Assembly: GCA_963920575.1 (NCBI GenBank) | Contig: OY986963.1 | Coordinates: 6,300,896 to 6,364,895, forward strand | Direction of reading: 5' to 3' | DNA length: 64,000 nt | DNA from: Narthecium ossifragum | Lineage: Eukaryota > Streptophyta > Magnoliopsida > Dioscoreales > Nartheciaceae | In this document: in pieces, positions 43,519 to 57,600 of the stretch | How positions within the stretch are numbered: the stretch's first letter is position 1 | How the letters are laid out: every line of letters starts with the position of its first letter | Program-made: the position numbers and the translations under genes | The notes under the pieces: generated by a model | Databases searched by the model: none | Told to the model about the DNA's origin: nothing | What the model saw: the letters and a program-made list of their open reading frames with translations, nothing else

Positions 43519-46500
43519 ATGGCCGTTTTAGTAGTATTTAAGGCCCACTCTGCCGGCATCCATCGCCTCCACCACCACCACCACCGTCACCACAACCATC
43601 TCCGGAATCCTCTCTCGATCTCTGTTCGGAGCGATCGCTTGGTGTTCAACCCCTTGTACTGCTCGAATCCGCTCGCCGTGATGTCGCCGCCGGCTCGGCC
43701 GCTGGCCGCCGCTGTAGGGAGCGGCCGAGGGGTGAAGAGCTCGTTGATCGACCCGGATGGTGGGGCGCTGATGGATCTTGTTGTGCCGGCGGGGGAGCGG
43801 GAGGCGCGGCGGGCGATGGCCGAGGCGATGCCGGCGGTGCGGATCGGGAGGGTGGATCTCGAGTGGGTGCACGTGTTGGCGGAGGGGTGGGCGAGCCCGT
43901 TGAAGGGGTTCATGCGCGAGGAGGAGTACCTTCAGAGCCTTCACTTCAATGCGCTTAGAATGGAAGATGGGTCTTTAGTGAACATGTCTCTCCCCATTGT
44001 GCTCGCGATCCATGATAAGGATAAGGACGCTATTGGGGATGCGAAGGACGTAGCGCTTATCGGGCCGAACGGGGAACTTGTTGCCATTCTTAGAAGGTTT
44101 GCTGATGATCCATAGGTTTTTCTTGTTTAAATCTAGTTTCTTTTTGGTTTAAAAAATGCGTCTTTTAGATTTGAATTTGATTAAGGCGGACGGTCTTGCG
44201 ATGGGTTTTGTGAGATTCGGCTGGAAGTTTTAGTTATGGAGACTACGTTATTTTAGAAGATCCAAAGGTGTATGGTATTATCAAGAACATGAACTTACTG
44301 TATTTTTCCCTGTGGAGGTTGAGGTGCTATTTTGGAGAATGGGAGTGGTCACTATATTGTGGAGAATTTGACTACTTAAAATGCTACAGAGTCTCTGTAC
44401 AAGAGCTATTTGAAGGATTGGCATGAAGTTCAGCTGACATGATATTTGAGATTGGGAGTGAGAATGGTGAAATGGTAATCTAGGAGTAGTGTTCAAAAGT
44501 TGATCACTTTTCAGAAACTTCTCTTTAGAATTGAACGCATATCTCACTACTTTTGTGTCCTTTGCTTTCTGTTACCTTTCTGGTGGTCTAGTATTTTCTC
44601 TGTTGAATAACTTGGTAAAATTTCATATTCTTGTTGCTTATTTACTGTCTTAATTCATGCCTTTTTTGTATTCTGTTTTTCACTGCTGTGTTGCTCCAGG
44701 TCGGCATTAATGTGATACTGTTTTATATGCAGCATAGAAATCTATAAACATAACAAAGAAGAAAGAGTTGCTAGAACATGGGGAACTACAGCTCCTGGAT
44801 TACCATATGTTGAGGAGATTATCAGTCCAGCTGGTAATTGGCTCATTGGTGGGGATCTTGAAGTTTTGGAACCCATCAAGTATAATGATGGTCTTGATCA
44901 CTACAGGATCTCTCCTCGCGAACTCCGGATGGAATTTGACAAACGGGAGGCTGATGCAGTGTTTGCCTTCCAGTTAAGAAATCCTGTACATAATGGCCAT
45001 GCACTCTTAATGAATGACACCCGAAAGCGGCTGTTAGAAATGGGCTACAAGAATCCAATTTTATTACTTCATCCTCTAGGTGGTTTTACGAAGGCAGATG
45101 ACATACCCTTGGATATACGGATGGAACAACACAGCAAGGTCATATCTACTGCCACAGTTCCCGTATGTTGTCTTTTAGTTGCATATGATGTGAAGGATAT
45201 GTATCTTGATTTTTTGTTTCTCATCAGGTTTTGGAAGATGGAATTCTTGACCCAAAGACTACTATTGTGGCAATATTTCCCTCACCTATGCATTATGCAG
45301 GTCCAACAGAAGTGCAATGGCATGCGAAGGCGCGAATAAATTCAGGTGCTAATTTCTACATTGTAGGCCGTGATCCTGCTGGAATGGGCCATCCAACAGA
45401 GAAAAGGGATTTATATGATCCAGATCATGGGAAAAAAGTTTTAAGCATGGCACCAGGCTTAGAAAGGCTGAACATATTGCCTTTCAAGGTAATTATATTC
45501 CGTCTACTGTAATTGCACTGATTCCGACATCCTTGTTACCATTTACATACTACTCATATAGAAATCTAAGCATCTTTCACAGACCACCTTGAAATAAATC
45601 CTATTGGAGGTTGAATGACCTGTACTTATCACCTATCAGGGCCCTAGTAGATGTAAAAGGTCCAGATGTATGTTCCTTCTGCTAGAATCTGTAGATGTAG
45701 GATGTCTATCTTTCAGTATTTCATCTAGCAGATCTAATTTGCTGATTGTCATGTCTGGCCAAGCATGTTTCATATTCTTATGCTTGTGTTTCTAATTCTG
45801 TTGCTTACATACTAATAAGCTTCATTTCACTCTTCAGCATGTCACTCTCAGAATTAAACCTTGCTCAGTCCGCTAGCATCGTCTTGTTTGGGACATTCTT
45901 GAGTCCAAGCATTTAGAAGTTAATCCATTTCTGCCACTGCTGTGAAATCTAAGTTGCATCTTGCATCTCGAGTCTTACAAGGTATAAGGAAGCATGCTGT
46001 TGAGTGTTGACCATCTATTCTACAAAGAGATGTTAAAGTATGATAACCTGGTTTGTAGGTGTTCATGCATTATCAATGATGAGAAGAACTGCACTTTCTT
46101 TGTGCAAAATTCCATTGCTCTGTTTTTCGCATAAGCATTTCTTTCAAGCTTTTTTCTCACAATTGAAAGTAGCATTAATAGACTTCAACTAGAAGCTCTA
46201 CGTTGTACATTCTTTTTTCATTGATTTCAGAAAGATATGGGACTAGGAATGAGTTCAGGTTGAGAATTAAATTTTGGATGCATCCAAAATTGCTGGATTG
46301 TACTATGGAACCTGTGAATCACAATATCAAGTTGCTGCATTTGAGTATCAGATCTGGATGAAGCATCATATGGGCACAGAATAAGCTCTGTATTTAAGAT
46401 CCAAGTGAAAAAAATAGCAGATTTGTATTCTGTTTCTAGTTTGGTCTCGTGTTTGAGTTCATTAGCAACCCAGTTTCTGGTAGATATATGAGCAGCTGTG

Positions 46501-46977
46501 CAGCAGTAGTTGAGTCTCAACATAGATAGTTCAATCTCTTCAATCCTAATACGATGTAGATAAATCGAACGCGTGTCACGTATTTTTTGCATGTAATGAG
46601 CCTCTGAACAACAATCTTCGCCTGTGGATTTTTGTTGCTCGCAGGTAGCAGCTTATGACACACAGGCTAAAAAGATGGCGTTCTTTGATCCTTCTCGTGC
46701 TCAGGATTTTCTCTTCATATCAGGAACCAAGGTATGAATGATGAGACCATGCTCTAGCCTTTATAAGTGACTGATTCCGATGAGTACTATGCATAGTACA
46801 ATTAACATCTTAACATGTTCTGTTGGCTATTTTCTTCAGATGCGTACATACGCAAGAAATGGGGAAACCCCTCCTGATGGTTTTATGTGCCCGGGTGGGT
46901 GGGATGTCCTCGTCAACTACTACAAGAGATTGCAAGCTGAAGAAACTGGGCTACAAGCAGCTGTTGTGTCTGGTTAA
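43519..46977 (+). CDS. APS1: ATP sulfurylase, plastid type, five exons
   Basis: Exons 43519-44096, 44733-45162, 45228-45488, 46645-46731, 46840-46977; all GT-AG with agreeing phases, product 497 aa. The enzyme makes adenosine 5'-phosphosulfate and pyrophosphate from ATP and sulfate, the first step of sulfate assimilation. The first 75 or so residues are His/Arg/Ser-rich and look like a plastid transit peptide. The PUA-like region includes [20 protein letters not shown]. The catalytic half has [15 protein letters not shown] (the HNGH nucleotide-binding motif), [36 protein letters not shown] and [10 protein letters not shown], and the end is [14 protein letters not shown]. Exon 1 is strongly GC-rich. 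The gene number among paralogues is uncertain; the symbol is for the class. Confidence 0.93.
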
Positions 46978-48673
46978 TGTTGGCGGTTGGGTGTGGATGG
47001 TGGAGCCTAAGGCCTGAAACGTTGATGCGCAAGAAATAAATTATTTGGCAGATCTTGCTGCTTTGGTAAACCAGGTGCAATGGGACTGCTGGGGAGATGA
47101 GGATGGAAGTTCTACCTCATGGCCAAGCCTTGGTTTGTCAGGTTTTATAAGGCTACCTTTTTGGCTCATTTATTAAAATAAACAAAAATAAACCAGGTGC
47201 GATGCTTCGCTTCTTCCATTTTTTTCATCTTTTTTATGTATTATTTATTGAGAATGGATAATGATAACTATAAGTTGAATTCCAGCCACTGGGGATTCTG
47301 TACAGTTATCATTGCAGTTGTTTGTTTGCGTATAATGGGGTTTTTTTTTTAGTGCTCATCTTGTAATAGCCAAAATAAGGCAATAAAACATCCCTTTCCT
47401 AACATGCTGTCCTGTACCGTTTCATCAAGATCGAATGAATTCACTTGATCCTGGAGATTTTTTATCACTGAGAAATCATTCTAAATGTTTCATTATTGTG
47501 GGACTGCATCAGATTTCAGTTGGCTTGGACAGAATCATGTAGCTTGGAATGAAAGGCTTGGCCATCATTTCAAAATACTACCCATGTTGTGGCACTTAAG
47601 ACTTGCGTCTGCAGTTGTACAAGCAGGTGAAATATAAACTAATTGAGAAGAATTGCATCATTTTGTCATGATAATTCTTTAGCGAAGCCAACTGTGATCT
47701 AAACATTAAAGTGATATTATGACACACAATTTCTGGAAGTGATCTAGTTACAAGATGCCTATCTACCACTTAATGCTAAAGTTTATCTTGGACAATGACT
47801 CGACAAAGTTGTGGCTGAATCTAAACATGAAGAGCTTCAAGCAGTAATACTAAAAGGAGCAAAAGTGTTAAAGTAGTGTATATGCTAAAGAAAGCAGCTG
47901 AACAAATAAAGAGCTCAAATAAACGAAGTAAAAAATGTGCCAACAAATACTCATCATACAAAATTCTCTCACAATATCATGAAACCAGCAACTATTATTA
48001 AACCACCTGCCAAGTTTAAATCCCTGTTGCTAATCAAGGCCACATTACTGGCCTAAATAAAACTTAACCTCTTCTACCTCTATTGGTTAGATCTTGAATG
48101 TCTCATTAACATGATATCCTATGAGTTGCATACAAATCCAAATCCTTCTGTACACCAAGGATACAGGAGATTGTACATGTAGGAGAACCACTGCAGCCTT
48201 TTCTTGCACTATAATGCAGCAGTTGCTACCAGACCAAAACGCTTGTTAGCCATCTCATGGAAATTAGGCATACCTATGAGCTTGGAACATGAAAGGTCAT
48301 ATTCTATTTCCATTTGTTTCATATAACGTCCCCCTGTTGATTGAAAGTTGCATGATCTTGTCCTTGAGCTGCATTGGAATGTGTGTAGCCGTGTAGGATA
48401 GATGTCAGATCTGCCAATGTTGCAGAGTATCAAGCAATTAAGTTAAATAAATAAATAGTTTTCTTTGTAGAAGCGCTTACATCTCAGAACCGTTAAGTAT
48501 CACCTCGAGCACAATTAGATGTCAAAATGATTGGCCTGTAGCTTGCTCATTATCCATGTAAGCACTAATAGCTAGGGTACAATGTTTCCTTCGATGGGTC
48601 GAGGTGGATGCTCCAACCAAACAATCCAACATGTATCATCAGGAGAAATCTCGTCACATTTCACAGGCTCACA
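46978..48673. other. Convergent intergenic region (ATP sulfurylase and URB2 3' ends)
   Basis: The ATP sulfurylase 3' untranslated region follows its stop at 46977; AATAAA-type words occur at 47034 and 47379. The URB2 stop on the opposite strand is at 48674-48676. Nothing else coding was recognised; the minus-strand frame at 48209-48433 is in the URB2 3' flank and has no domain. Confidence 0.65.
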
Positions 48674-51600
48674 TCAGATTTTTCCTTCATATTGGAAATG
48701 AAGTCGATAATCATGCAGTAAATTTGCTAGAGTACTCCTGCAAGGGGCGTCTGCAAAAACAACAGCAGCATACAAATAGTGAGCTCCTCCATATACAAAA
48801 CTGGAAACCTTTCAAATGATCAGCTCCCTTCTAGTTTATCTCATGATTACTAACCATTCAAAGCAGTATGAAGTTGTTGGAGATCAGTTGGTTTGCAGAT
48901 ATCGATTAAGGAATATATACCGGGTCTCAATTCTTCATCCACCTCCCTGCAACCAAAAGGAAAGCATATAAGTTTCAGCACTAGACATTAATCGCTCATT
49001 GCTTGATTGGACACCCTCAGTCCTCTGGTACAAGCCAAGCAAATATTCACATATTACGGGTTGATAATTAGACAACTTCAACTGATGAATGGAAAAATCA
49101 CCTTTTAATCCCAGCTTTAAGTGCACCATAGCCCGAATATACACATATGTAAGCTGAAAGAAAGTGAAAGGAGTATCTTCCATAGACATCCTTTTGTTGT
49201 CTTATCTGCATAGCAATAAGGGCAAACAAGGTCACGAGATTCACAAAAAATATGGAATAGAAGATGGCATTAAAAAAGTAATGATTGTGAAGGTCAAATG
49301 TTTATCAGGTGCCGGGGAAGAAATACAAAGAACATTTGACTGAGTCAGTATAAGAAAAGGAGCTAAGGAAGAGAAAGAAAGAAGATGTGAGATGTAAAAC
49401 GAATATCTATACTTAAAAACCAATATGCCTCCTTATTCATATGGTTGCGGAGTGATCATATGAAAGTGTACTACACTTTGCATTGAATTCAACAAATTAA
49501 CAGATGCAACATCCGTGATGTACTTTACTCCAAGCACTAGCACCTGATACATGCCATGCATAAATCTTTTTCTAAGACGTGGTTAACACTAGCATGGAGA
49601 ACATACCAATATGCATGAATCTTTTTCTAGAAAGAGGTTTATGTCGTGTGCATCCAATAATTCCGTGAAAACCATGTCATACCAAAATGTTTTGTTGCCT
49701 CAAAGTGTTCTAAAATGTGGTTCGAACACATGCCAACATGATCCATGCAGGACCTATATGCGGGGAGTCAGGGACACCTGCATACTGTTATATTTCAATA
49801 CCAAGCAGCTGTATATGCGGGCTATATGTGGCCTTGGATGGCCATCAAGTGAGTAGTATAGTAGTATTCTAGATTGTTACCATCTGTTTTGATTGCTTCC
49901 ATATGCATAGTGTATCTCGCAATCGGTTCATGTGTATCGTATCATGTCATCTAACAAGGAATGGACTGTAGCATTTAATTATATTTTATGACTTATGGGA
50001 ATATCCAGAGCAAGGATGACTTATGGGCACTGACTACTCTTAAGTCAATACATGTATCGACAAAGGATTCATGTCAATCTCCTACGGGGGATAGTACTGG
50101 CTGTTAATTGGTGATTAGCCTGCTGTAATCACTTAGCCTTCGGGCTTACCTTTTTTTTTAAAAAGGATTCATGCCGATGCAGGATCGTGCCAATAATTTA
50201 CCAGCACAATACATAGTGGTCCGTGACATTATATGCCTGATCGGCATGGCATTCCCTCCTCAGAAGCAAGATGCTTAAATGTGGAGTCATCATTCAATTC
50301 CCGGTCTTCAAGAATATAGCTATCAAGACATTTAGGAGTTGATAATATAATCTAGGGTTTTTGACTTATGAATCCCTAAAAACTTCCTAAATATCATATA
50401 TACCCTACATTTTTTTATATTTCATGTGTGCCCCTCAAAAGTTGTAAAAATATCATATATGGCCCTCGGGTTACTTGTTGGCAAATCAGTAGAGACTATT
50501 TCAAACGCCGCTAACGGTGTTGTGTAAAAGACCTTTATGCCCCTAACGTTGGTGTGGGTTTTAAAAGTGATAAAATAATGTTTCTCATATCTCTTCTTTT
50601 CTTTCGCATCACTCCCTTCTCTCTGCTCTCCTCTCCCACGCCAGCGGCGTGCTTCTCCGACGATGAGAGAGTCTGGCGACGACGCCTAAGTCATCATCAC
50701 CCATGAACTTCTTCAATGGCGTCCGGCGAAGCCATGAGCTTCTTCAGTGACTTCCGCCCTCTATTCCTTCTTTTCTTCATCAACTTTGGTTGTTGCTTCT
50801 TCTAACCTTATCCCATACACAAACCAAACTCAACCTTCTGAAACCCCTCTAATAACAAGAGGTAAAAGATCTCACCACTTTCCTCATTGCCGCCATCCTC
50901 TGCTTCTTCATTGAAAACCCACAAGTACCTCTCTATTGGTTCGTACTTATATCGCATGCTCTCCTTCCACAAACCCAACAACACCGGGGAGCAGCCCCAC
51001 CCGACGCCGCCAGTGCAACCCATACACCATTCGTCGCCGGCCTTTCCCTCTCTCCCCGATATCACTGCGGACATAACTCCTTTGTGCGCCGAGAACGCAA
51101 CATCTACTGTGGCACCATGGTCAAGAGCGGCTCCCTCGCTTCTCAGGGCGATGTCTAACCCTACTCGGCTTGCGGCGAGGTGCTGCTCAAGCCTCACCTT
51201 CTTGATCTCCACCATGCCACTTATATCTTTAACGGCACCGAGACGAGCTCCGAGTCACTTTCTTCTGAGCTCCGTTGGACGACACATCATTCTCATTCTA
51301 TAGGCCAGTCATACTTGTGATGGTTCCCTAGGATCCAATAAACCCACTTGGGTCTACGTTGCCATGAAATTGTTCTTAGTAAGCGAACGGGATGCTTTTT
51401 AGCCCGCTTTTTTTCTTTTTTACTAAAATTGAACTAAAAAAGGGGGAAGGATTGACCTTTCTAACGCATATTCTGTTGTATCAGCATGGCCCCACTTATT
51501 TGTTTTCAATCGGAGCATCAAGCCATCACGCACATGAACGAGGCCGACGTATTCACCAACCACAACGCAGCCATCGTCGCTGTCGACCGTCTCGATGGCC

Positions 51601-54600
51601 ACTTCGTGTTGAGGACCCCCAAGGACCGGCGCATCTGGCATGCGACCTCTGGCGGTGCAGAGGGCTTTCCTGGCCGGTCGGAGTCGGAGGGGTAGATGAC
51701 TCCAAGGTTACACCTAATGGCATTGAAGTAAATTTGCTCACCTTGGTTAGGTTTAAACCCTGATTAGGTTGGATTGGTAGACAGAAGGAGACGGAGGGAT
51801 ATGCTTTTCATTTTTTAAAGTTTTGAGGGGTACATGTGTAATATAAAAAAATGTAGGGGGTATATGTGATATTTATGAAATTTTTAGAGATTCATAAGTA
51901 AAAAACCCTATAACTTATATAGCACGAATGTGCAAACTTGAAGCTCTTCCAGATATAGAATAAGAAAATGATACCTACAAAAAAAATTGGCACTAAAACG
52001 AAAATTGATTGGAGAAAAATTATGAAGCAATGAGCATCTGATATGACGGGTGCCATAGGCGGCCCTTTTGGTTAGTGCTATACATAAATTCTTTGGCCAT
52101 AAGTAGTAGACTAGTATGTAGATGAAATGATTTTTACAGAGACCAAATTCTGTGCTTCCAAGAAGACCTCTCAGATACATGATGGCCTCATTAATGACCA
52201 AGTTAAAATCACTAGGGATAGCACATACGTCGAAGTTATAAACATCCAACAGAAATAAGTGATCATTACATCAGAACTGATAACACAACTAGCTGCATCA
52301 TGCATGAACTAAGAGCAAAAAATCAAGTGCGGAAAACAAAATCTCAGCAATCACAAACCTCTTCATAGATCCTCCTGAAAAAGCTAGCACATTTTACTGC
52401 CTCCTCAACTTCCCAGAAAAAGTATTTTTTTCTTTTAACCAAGTCAGCATCAACAAACTCTAATAAGTTAAGAAGGGTATTTGTTGAATCTTCAACCAAC
52501 GCAATTAATTGTATGGTCAACCTACAACACAATTTCAAATAAGTTCATAAGAGGTACGATATGGCATATATCATCAAATTAAGAAATTACATAGCGTAAG
52601 CTAATAGACCAGTGATGACAAAGTTTGACGGATAACCTATCTACCCATGACTCATCATAAAAGATGTTTAAACCGCTAAATTTTGTGAAGAAGGTAAGGG
52701 ATCAGATAGAAATGCCTAGGTTTGCTTGCAGAAACACACAAAAGAATGTTTGAAACGACCAGATGTCCATCACGCTGCAGCATGAGTATAGTGGTGTGTG
52801 ACATATATACTACTAAGGACGGTGCATTTGTGAAGGTGTGAAGTACATGCCTAGATTTTATAGTCCAAGAAATATGCATGCATGTCCTGAATTTCCAAGC
52901 CACTAATAATGATCATATCCAATTACTATTGAAGAGATGAAAATAGACTTAAAATTTTGAAAAACCACCACAGAAAAAGAGGGAAAAAATGCTAAGAAGG
53001 ATCTTGAAAGGGTAATCCCTATTCCCTAGAACCTTTTAAACAAGAAACGGCGGATATGGCTGTTTAATCATAAATCTTCAAGCCTGCCGTACAACTTATG
53101 CACCATGTTTAAACAAAATCCACAGCATTTCAGCACTTGCGACCTTCAATTTGTTCTACCTCTCGATTACAATCTTAGTAAGATAGATACATTCAAGAAC
53201 ATGAGAAAAAGGGAGAGAGGTGGCAATTAAAGGTAAATCATCCTTATATGAGGCTATGGTTATAAGTGAAACTTTTGTTGTCCTACGTGGCGGGAGAATG
53301 TCCTAGGTGGAGCCTATGTGGCATGATAATCCTAGGTTGAGGGGGGTTTAGTGGGAGGGAGTTATTGGGTGGTTATTGGGGTGGGGTTGGTGGTTACCCT
53401 GCCATGTGACAGGGGGCACAACTAGTCTCTATATATAGTACATGATAGTTATATTCAACATTGAAGGTTAAGTTTGCAGCATCCTATAAAGCTTCTAAAT
53501 GATATGCAACAGCATCAGCAGTATACACCAGCCTTGCACTTCACAGGGGATACTTATCCATCTATCACTCCTCCCATTGGAAGGTCAAACTGCCCTCAAA
53601 CAACAATTACTCTCAGGGGTTATTTCCCAGTTGTCCTATGTTTGACAAATTTGTTTCACTCTGAGGGTCACTGTTCATATCTGCATCCCTGCGGAATCAG
53701 GCTCCACAATAACCAAGTATTGGAATAACTCATGTTCCCTCTCCAAGTTATCCTAGAATTTAGTTTCTACGCCGTTAGAAAGGTTTTGACCTAATGAAAC
53801 GAAATGTTCTCACGCCAGCTATATGAAAACCCCATATAAGATCTTAAACAGGAATAACTGCAAGAAATATTGGACATATCATACATGATGGAAGTCCACC
53901 TGAATCTTAATGAAAACAATTTACAACTCAACATGACCAAAAGGGTGATGAAAAGAAAAGCAAACCATTTTCGATGCTTAATAGTTGTGCACAATAATCG
54001 GCAGCATGCAGCATATAGGTTAATAGCGAACTGACGATCTACAGTCCAGGAAGCTCCAAGATGATGAAAGTTCTGGAAAAGAGCTGCTGGCATATGGATA
54101 CACTGGCTTACATGCCAGGAATCTAGTATATAAGAATGCCCTCCAGCAACTTTCGTCAGAATTCCAACACACATAAGAACAACAGCTCCTGGATCGGGAG
54201 CATCTTCACTATTATTCTCTGGATCAAAGATTCTTGGATTCCGGAGATGGATGATTATATTTAGTACAGCAGCAACCAAGTTAGACATGTTTCTCTTGAC
54301 AACTTTCTTGCGGCCTGCAAAGGATGTTGCAGAGTCAGAACTAGTAACGCATTGATCATTAGAGACTTAAAAGGCTCATCAAAAGTCACCATTAAAGTTT
54401 TTGAAGTTAAGGCAATCTTATATAAGTACTATTTAGTGTGTATACGGAGCAACATGTTAACCAAATTTTTCGATTGTGTCTATTGAGAAGGGCAATTACT
54501 GAGGAAATCCCCTGAGGGAACATCAAGGCAAACATTGCGCCAGTGCTAATATCTAATCAAAGTGTAAGGCCATACTTTGGGCATTGCCAAATTAGAATCA

Positions 54601-57600
54601 ATTGCACATATTTAAAGCTCTAAGCACCTGAAAAAACATCAAGAACCAAATCCAAGCAGTCAATCCCTGCTGCAACACTTGAGGAGACCTTCCCCCCATG
54701 CAGATTTCCAGTAGTTATTTCATCAACCACATTGCTTCCGTTGTGCACTCCAATCAAGGCTCTCTCCAATGCCTTTATAGTTGTCAATAAATGCAACTTC
54801 GGCGGCTTCCTGATAAAGATTTTGAATGACATCCTAAGCCTGGACTTGAGTACATTTATGTCGCATATTCCATGACCATGGACAATTGAATTATTGTCCA
54901 TCGACTGCTTCTGAGATTGGAGCATCTTCGTGCTTGAGTTTGCCTCCTGAGAAGATATATTGGCAGCTTTTCTCTGAAGAGAAATACATTTTCCTATAGC
55001 CCGCAGATGTGTATCAATTATTTTAGGATACACATCTTTACAGAATCCAGGATCCATTATATCAAAATAGCCCCCAAAAACCTCAAGATAGCATAATACA
55101 CCATCCAACCTTATAAATTGAGAAGGATCTAACCAGCCAGAAGTTTCTGCCATTTCCTGAAGAACAATAAGCGAAGTAGCTACAATAATACCTACTGAAC
55201 TCGACATTAAGTTAACACAATCAGCCTGGGATGTTTGAGCCCTAGGTAAGTAAGCCATGCACCTTAGTTTCAGAATAGCTGCAGATGCAATAAAGAGCTG
55301 TCTGAGTGCAAATGCCATCAGGGGAGGTTCACTTTGGTGCAGGTTATCCACCAAAGATCCTTTCAGGTGTTCCATCCCAACTGAATCCATGCTACCAAAA
55401 TTAAATGCACAATTTGCACCTAAAGATGATAATTCTTCATGTTTCGCTCGTCTGTATCTGAAAGCATCAGTTTGATCACATCCCCGCCCTGGAGCAGAAA
55501 GATTTCCAGAAGAAACCATGGTATCACAAAGGAAGGCTTCATGAGTACCATCGGTAACTATATCCAAGTTCATCTCATCATCATTGCGGTCTACCTCTGG
55601 AAGATTCCGAAGACTGTTTACAGCTTTAATGGTTTGCATATTATCACATAGCAATATGTTCAGGCATACATCTACAAAATTCTCAAATACATCAATCAGG
55701 TTGCTAAGACTAGAGACGCGCAAAGGCAGTAATGTTGGTGACTGAGTAGATTCCGCAGAACAATCCTTGCACATGCTATCTAAGGTCGATGCAACACCCC
55801 ATAAGAATCCTTGAATACAAGCAACTGGTGATGATAATGCATCCCACTTCAAGTTACTGCTGACAGTTTCTGCTCCAACAGCAGGTATGCATCTCCTCAA
55901 GGAAATCAATAATCTTCCAGTCCACTCATTTAGAATTTCAGCCATATGTTGCACATGCTTCCAGGCATTGAAGCTTTCAGACATATCTGAATGCTGGTCA
56001 ACTTCAACTTGAATATCTGCATTATCGAGGCCATCATCCATGGGCAACTCTTTTTGAAGCTTCACATCTTTTATTAGAAAGGGAGACGCCATAAACATTT
56101 CTCTTTTGCTCATTGCCTCAAATATACAGGCTGTATTGTCTATCAGTGCAATAATCATATCTTTAACTCGTCTAGAATTGTTCGCTCCAAAAATTTTATG
56201 TGGCAATTTGGCTAACTCAGAGACTGACTCGAACAACCACAAAATAGTTGGATATTCAGAAAGCGGAAAGGCAGATGAGTGTTTTCTGGTCACTAGATTT
56301 TCGACATACCCCACAATGAAATGTCTCAAGGTCCTTCGGCATGATAAAAACAGCCCGAAAAGATCATATGGGTCATACAGGAAACAGTCATCTCCATAAC
56401 TTTGTAGACAGGAAAGCACCAACCTAAAATAAGAAATCATAAATCGAATCATCAGCGGAAAAATGTCATCATCAAGGGGATATTGACTCAGCAAAGTCAA
56501 GAGAAGCATAAAAGACACCAAAACCAAACATTGAAAGTAACACAGGAATGATTTAATAATTGCACACTTAATTCCACGATATATTGAATATATTGAAACG
56601 ATTGAAAAGAATGGGATGGTCAAGATTCTAAAGTTGACACCAAAATAAATGCAGTTATACGTGGCGCAATGTCTAACCAAATGTTCAAAGAATTTGAGTG
56701 TGCACATTAAATTCTGGATGCTATGCCCTGTACTGGCATCCTGGTGGCAACATAGTATATGCTATTTGGGGGTCAATTATGAACACAGTCAATATTTCCA
56801 TATTGTATTCTACTAATATTACCGCACTCTGAAATCTGAACAATACTACTTGACAGTACAGAATTTCCTAGAAATGCAGGTGACCCAAGTGCAGAGAGGA
56901 AACTAACTCCGTTAGCTGCAGCTGCGTAAAGGAAGGAGAAGGAATTAGAAGTGGAAGTGTTTAAGGCTAGCTACAGGTGATTGGGAATGATCAGAATAGC
57001 AGACAAACGAATTCAGAATATTGCACTGCAAGTGTTTATATTCAGGAGATGAAACATAGAGCTTGTTCCTTTTTGACAAGTTGGAATGTGTGTAACCTCG
57101 AACGAGGAAAATGACCGCAGAGGTTGTAAACAGCACTAATATGGCAAGAAGAGAGATTAAGTCCCTAACGTTGTGAGTTGTGTAACCAAAAAAAGCTGCA
57201 CTTCACTTGTTCATTGCCGCACTCAACCTTGAATAAGGAACAGAGATGTTTAAGTAGAGAGGTTAGCTTATTCTCGGCTATAGAGGTACAAACCTCCAGT
57301 GAACAGACAGATACTTGTTCATACAACAAAACCAACTAACAAAATAACAACATTCATGTGTGAGAATGACAAGATCAAGGTTTTAATCAAGACCCTCAGC
57401 CTCATGATGGCCAATCTAAGGCTTGGCAGCTGATTAATAGAAGTCAGTTAGTTTCCCTGTAAGCTTTCTTGATTCGAAGTCATGCTTCGCAGTTAGTTTC
57501 CCTATTGCTTAGCAAGACATAAACGATAGTGGAGATGTAAGAGAAGAAAGGTCAAGGAGATAGACTATAGGTTTAAAAACAAGCTGGAAAAACAAGATCT

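Noticed and set aside
43528..43944. 138-aa minus-strand frame opposite ATP sulfurylase exon 1
   Set aside because: Shadow of a GC-rich first exon; His/Arg/Pro-rich with no motif.
50353..51910. Exact 9-bp target duplication for the long-TIR element
   Set aside because: Flanks AATATAATC and TAACTTATA do not match, so no duplication is claimed.
54620..56707. ATG at 56707 as the start of a separate 695-aa gene
   Set aside because: The residues before 56423 lie upstream of a good acceptor (TTATTTTAG) and are intron; the exon joins in phase to 58801-58527 as part of URB2.
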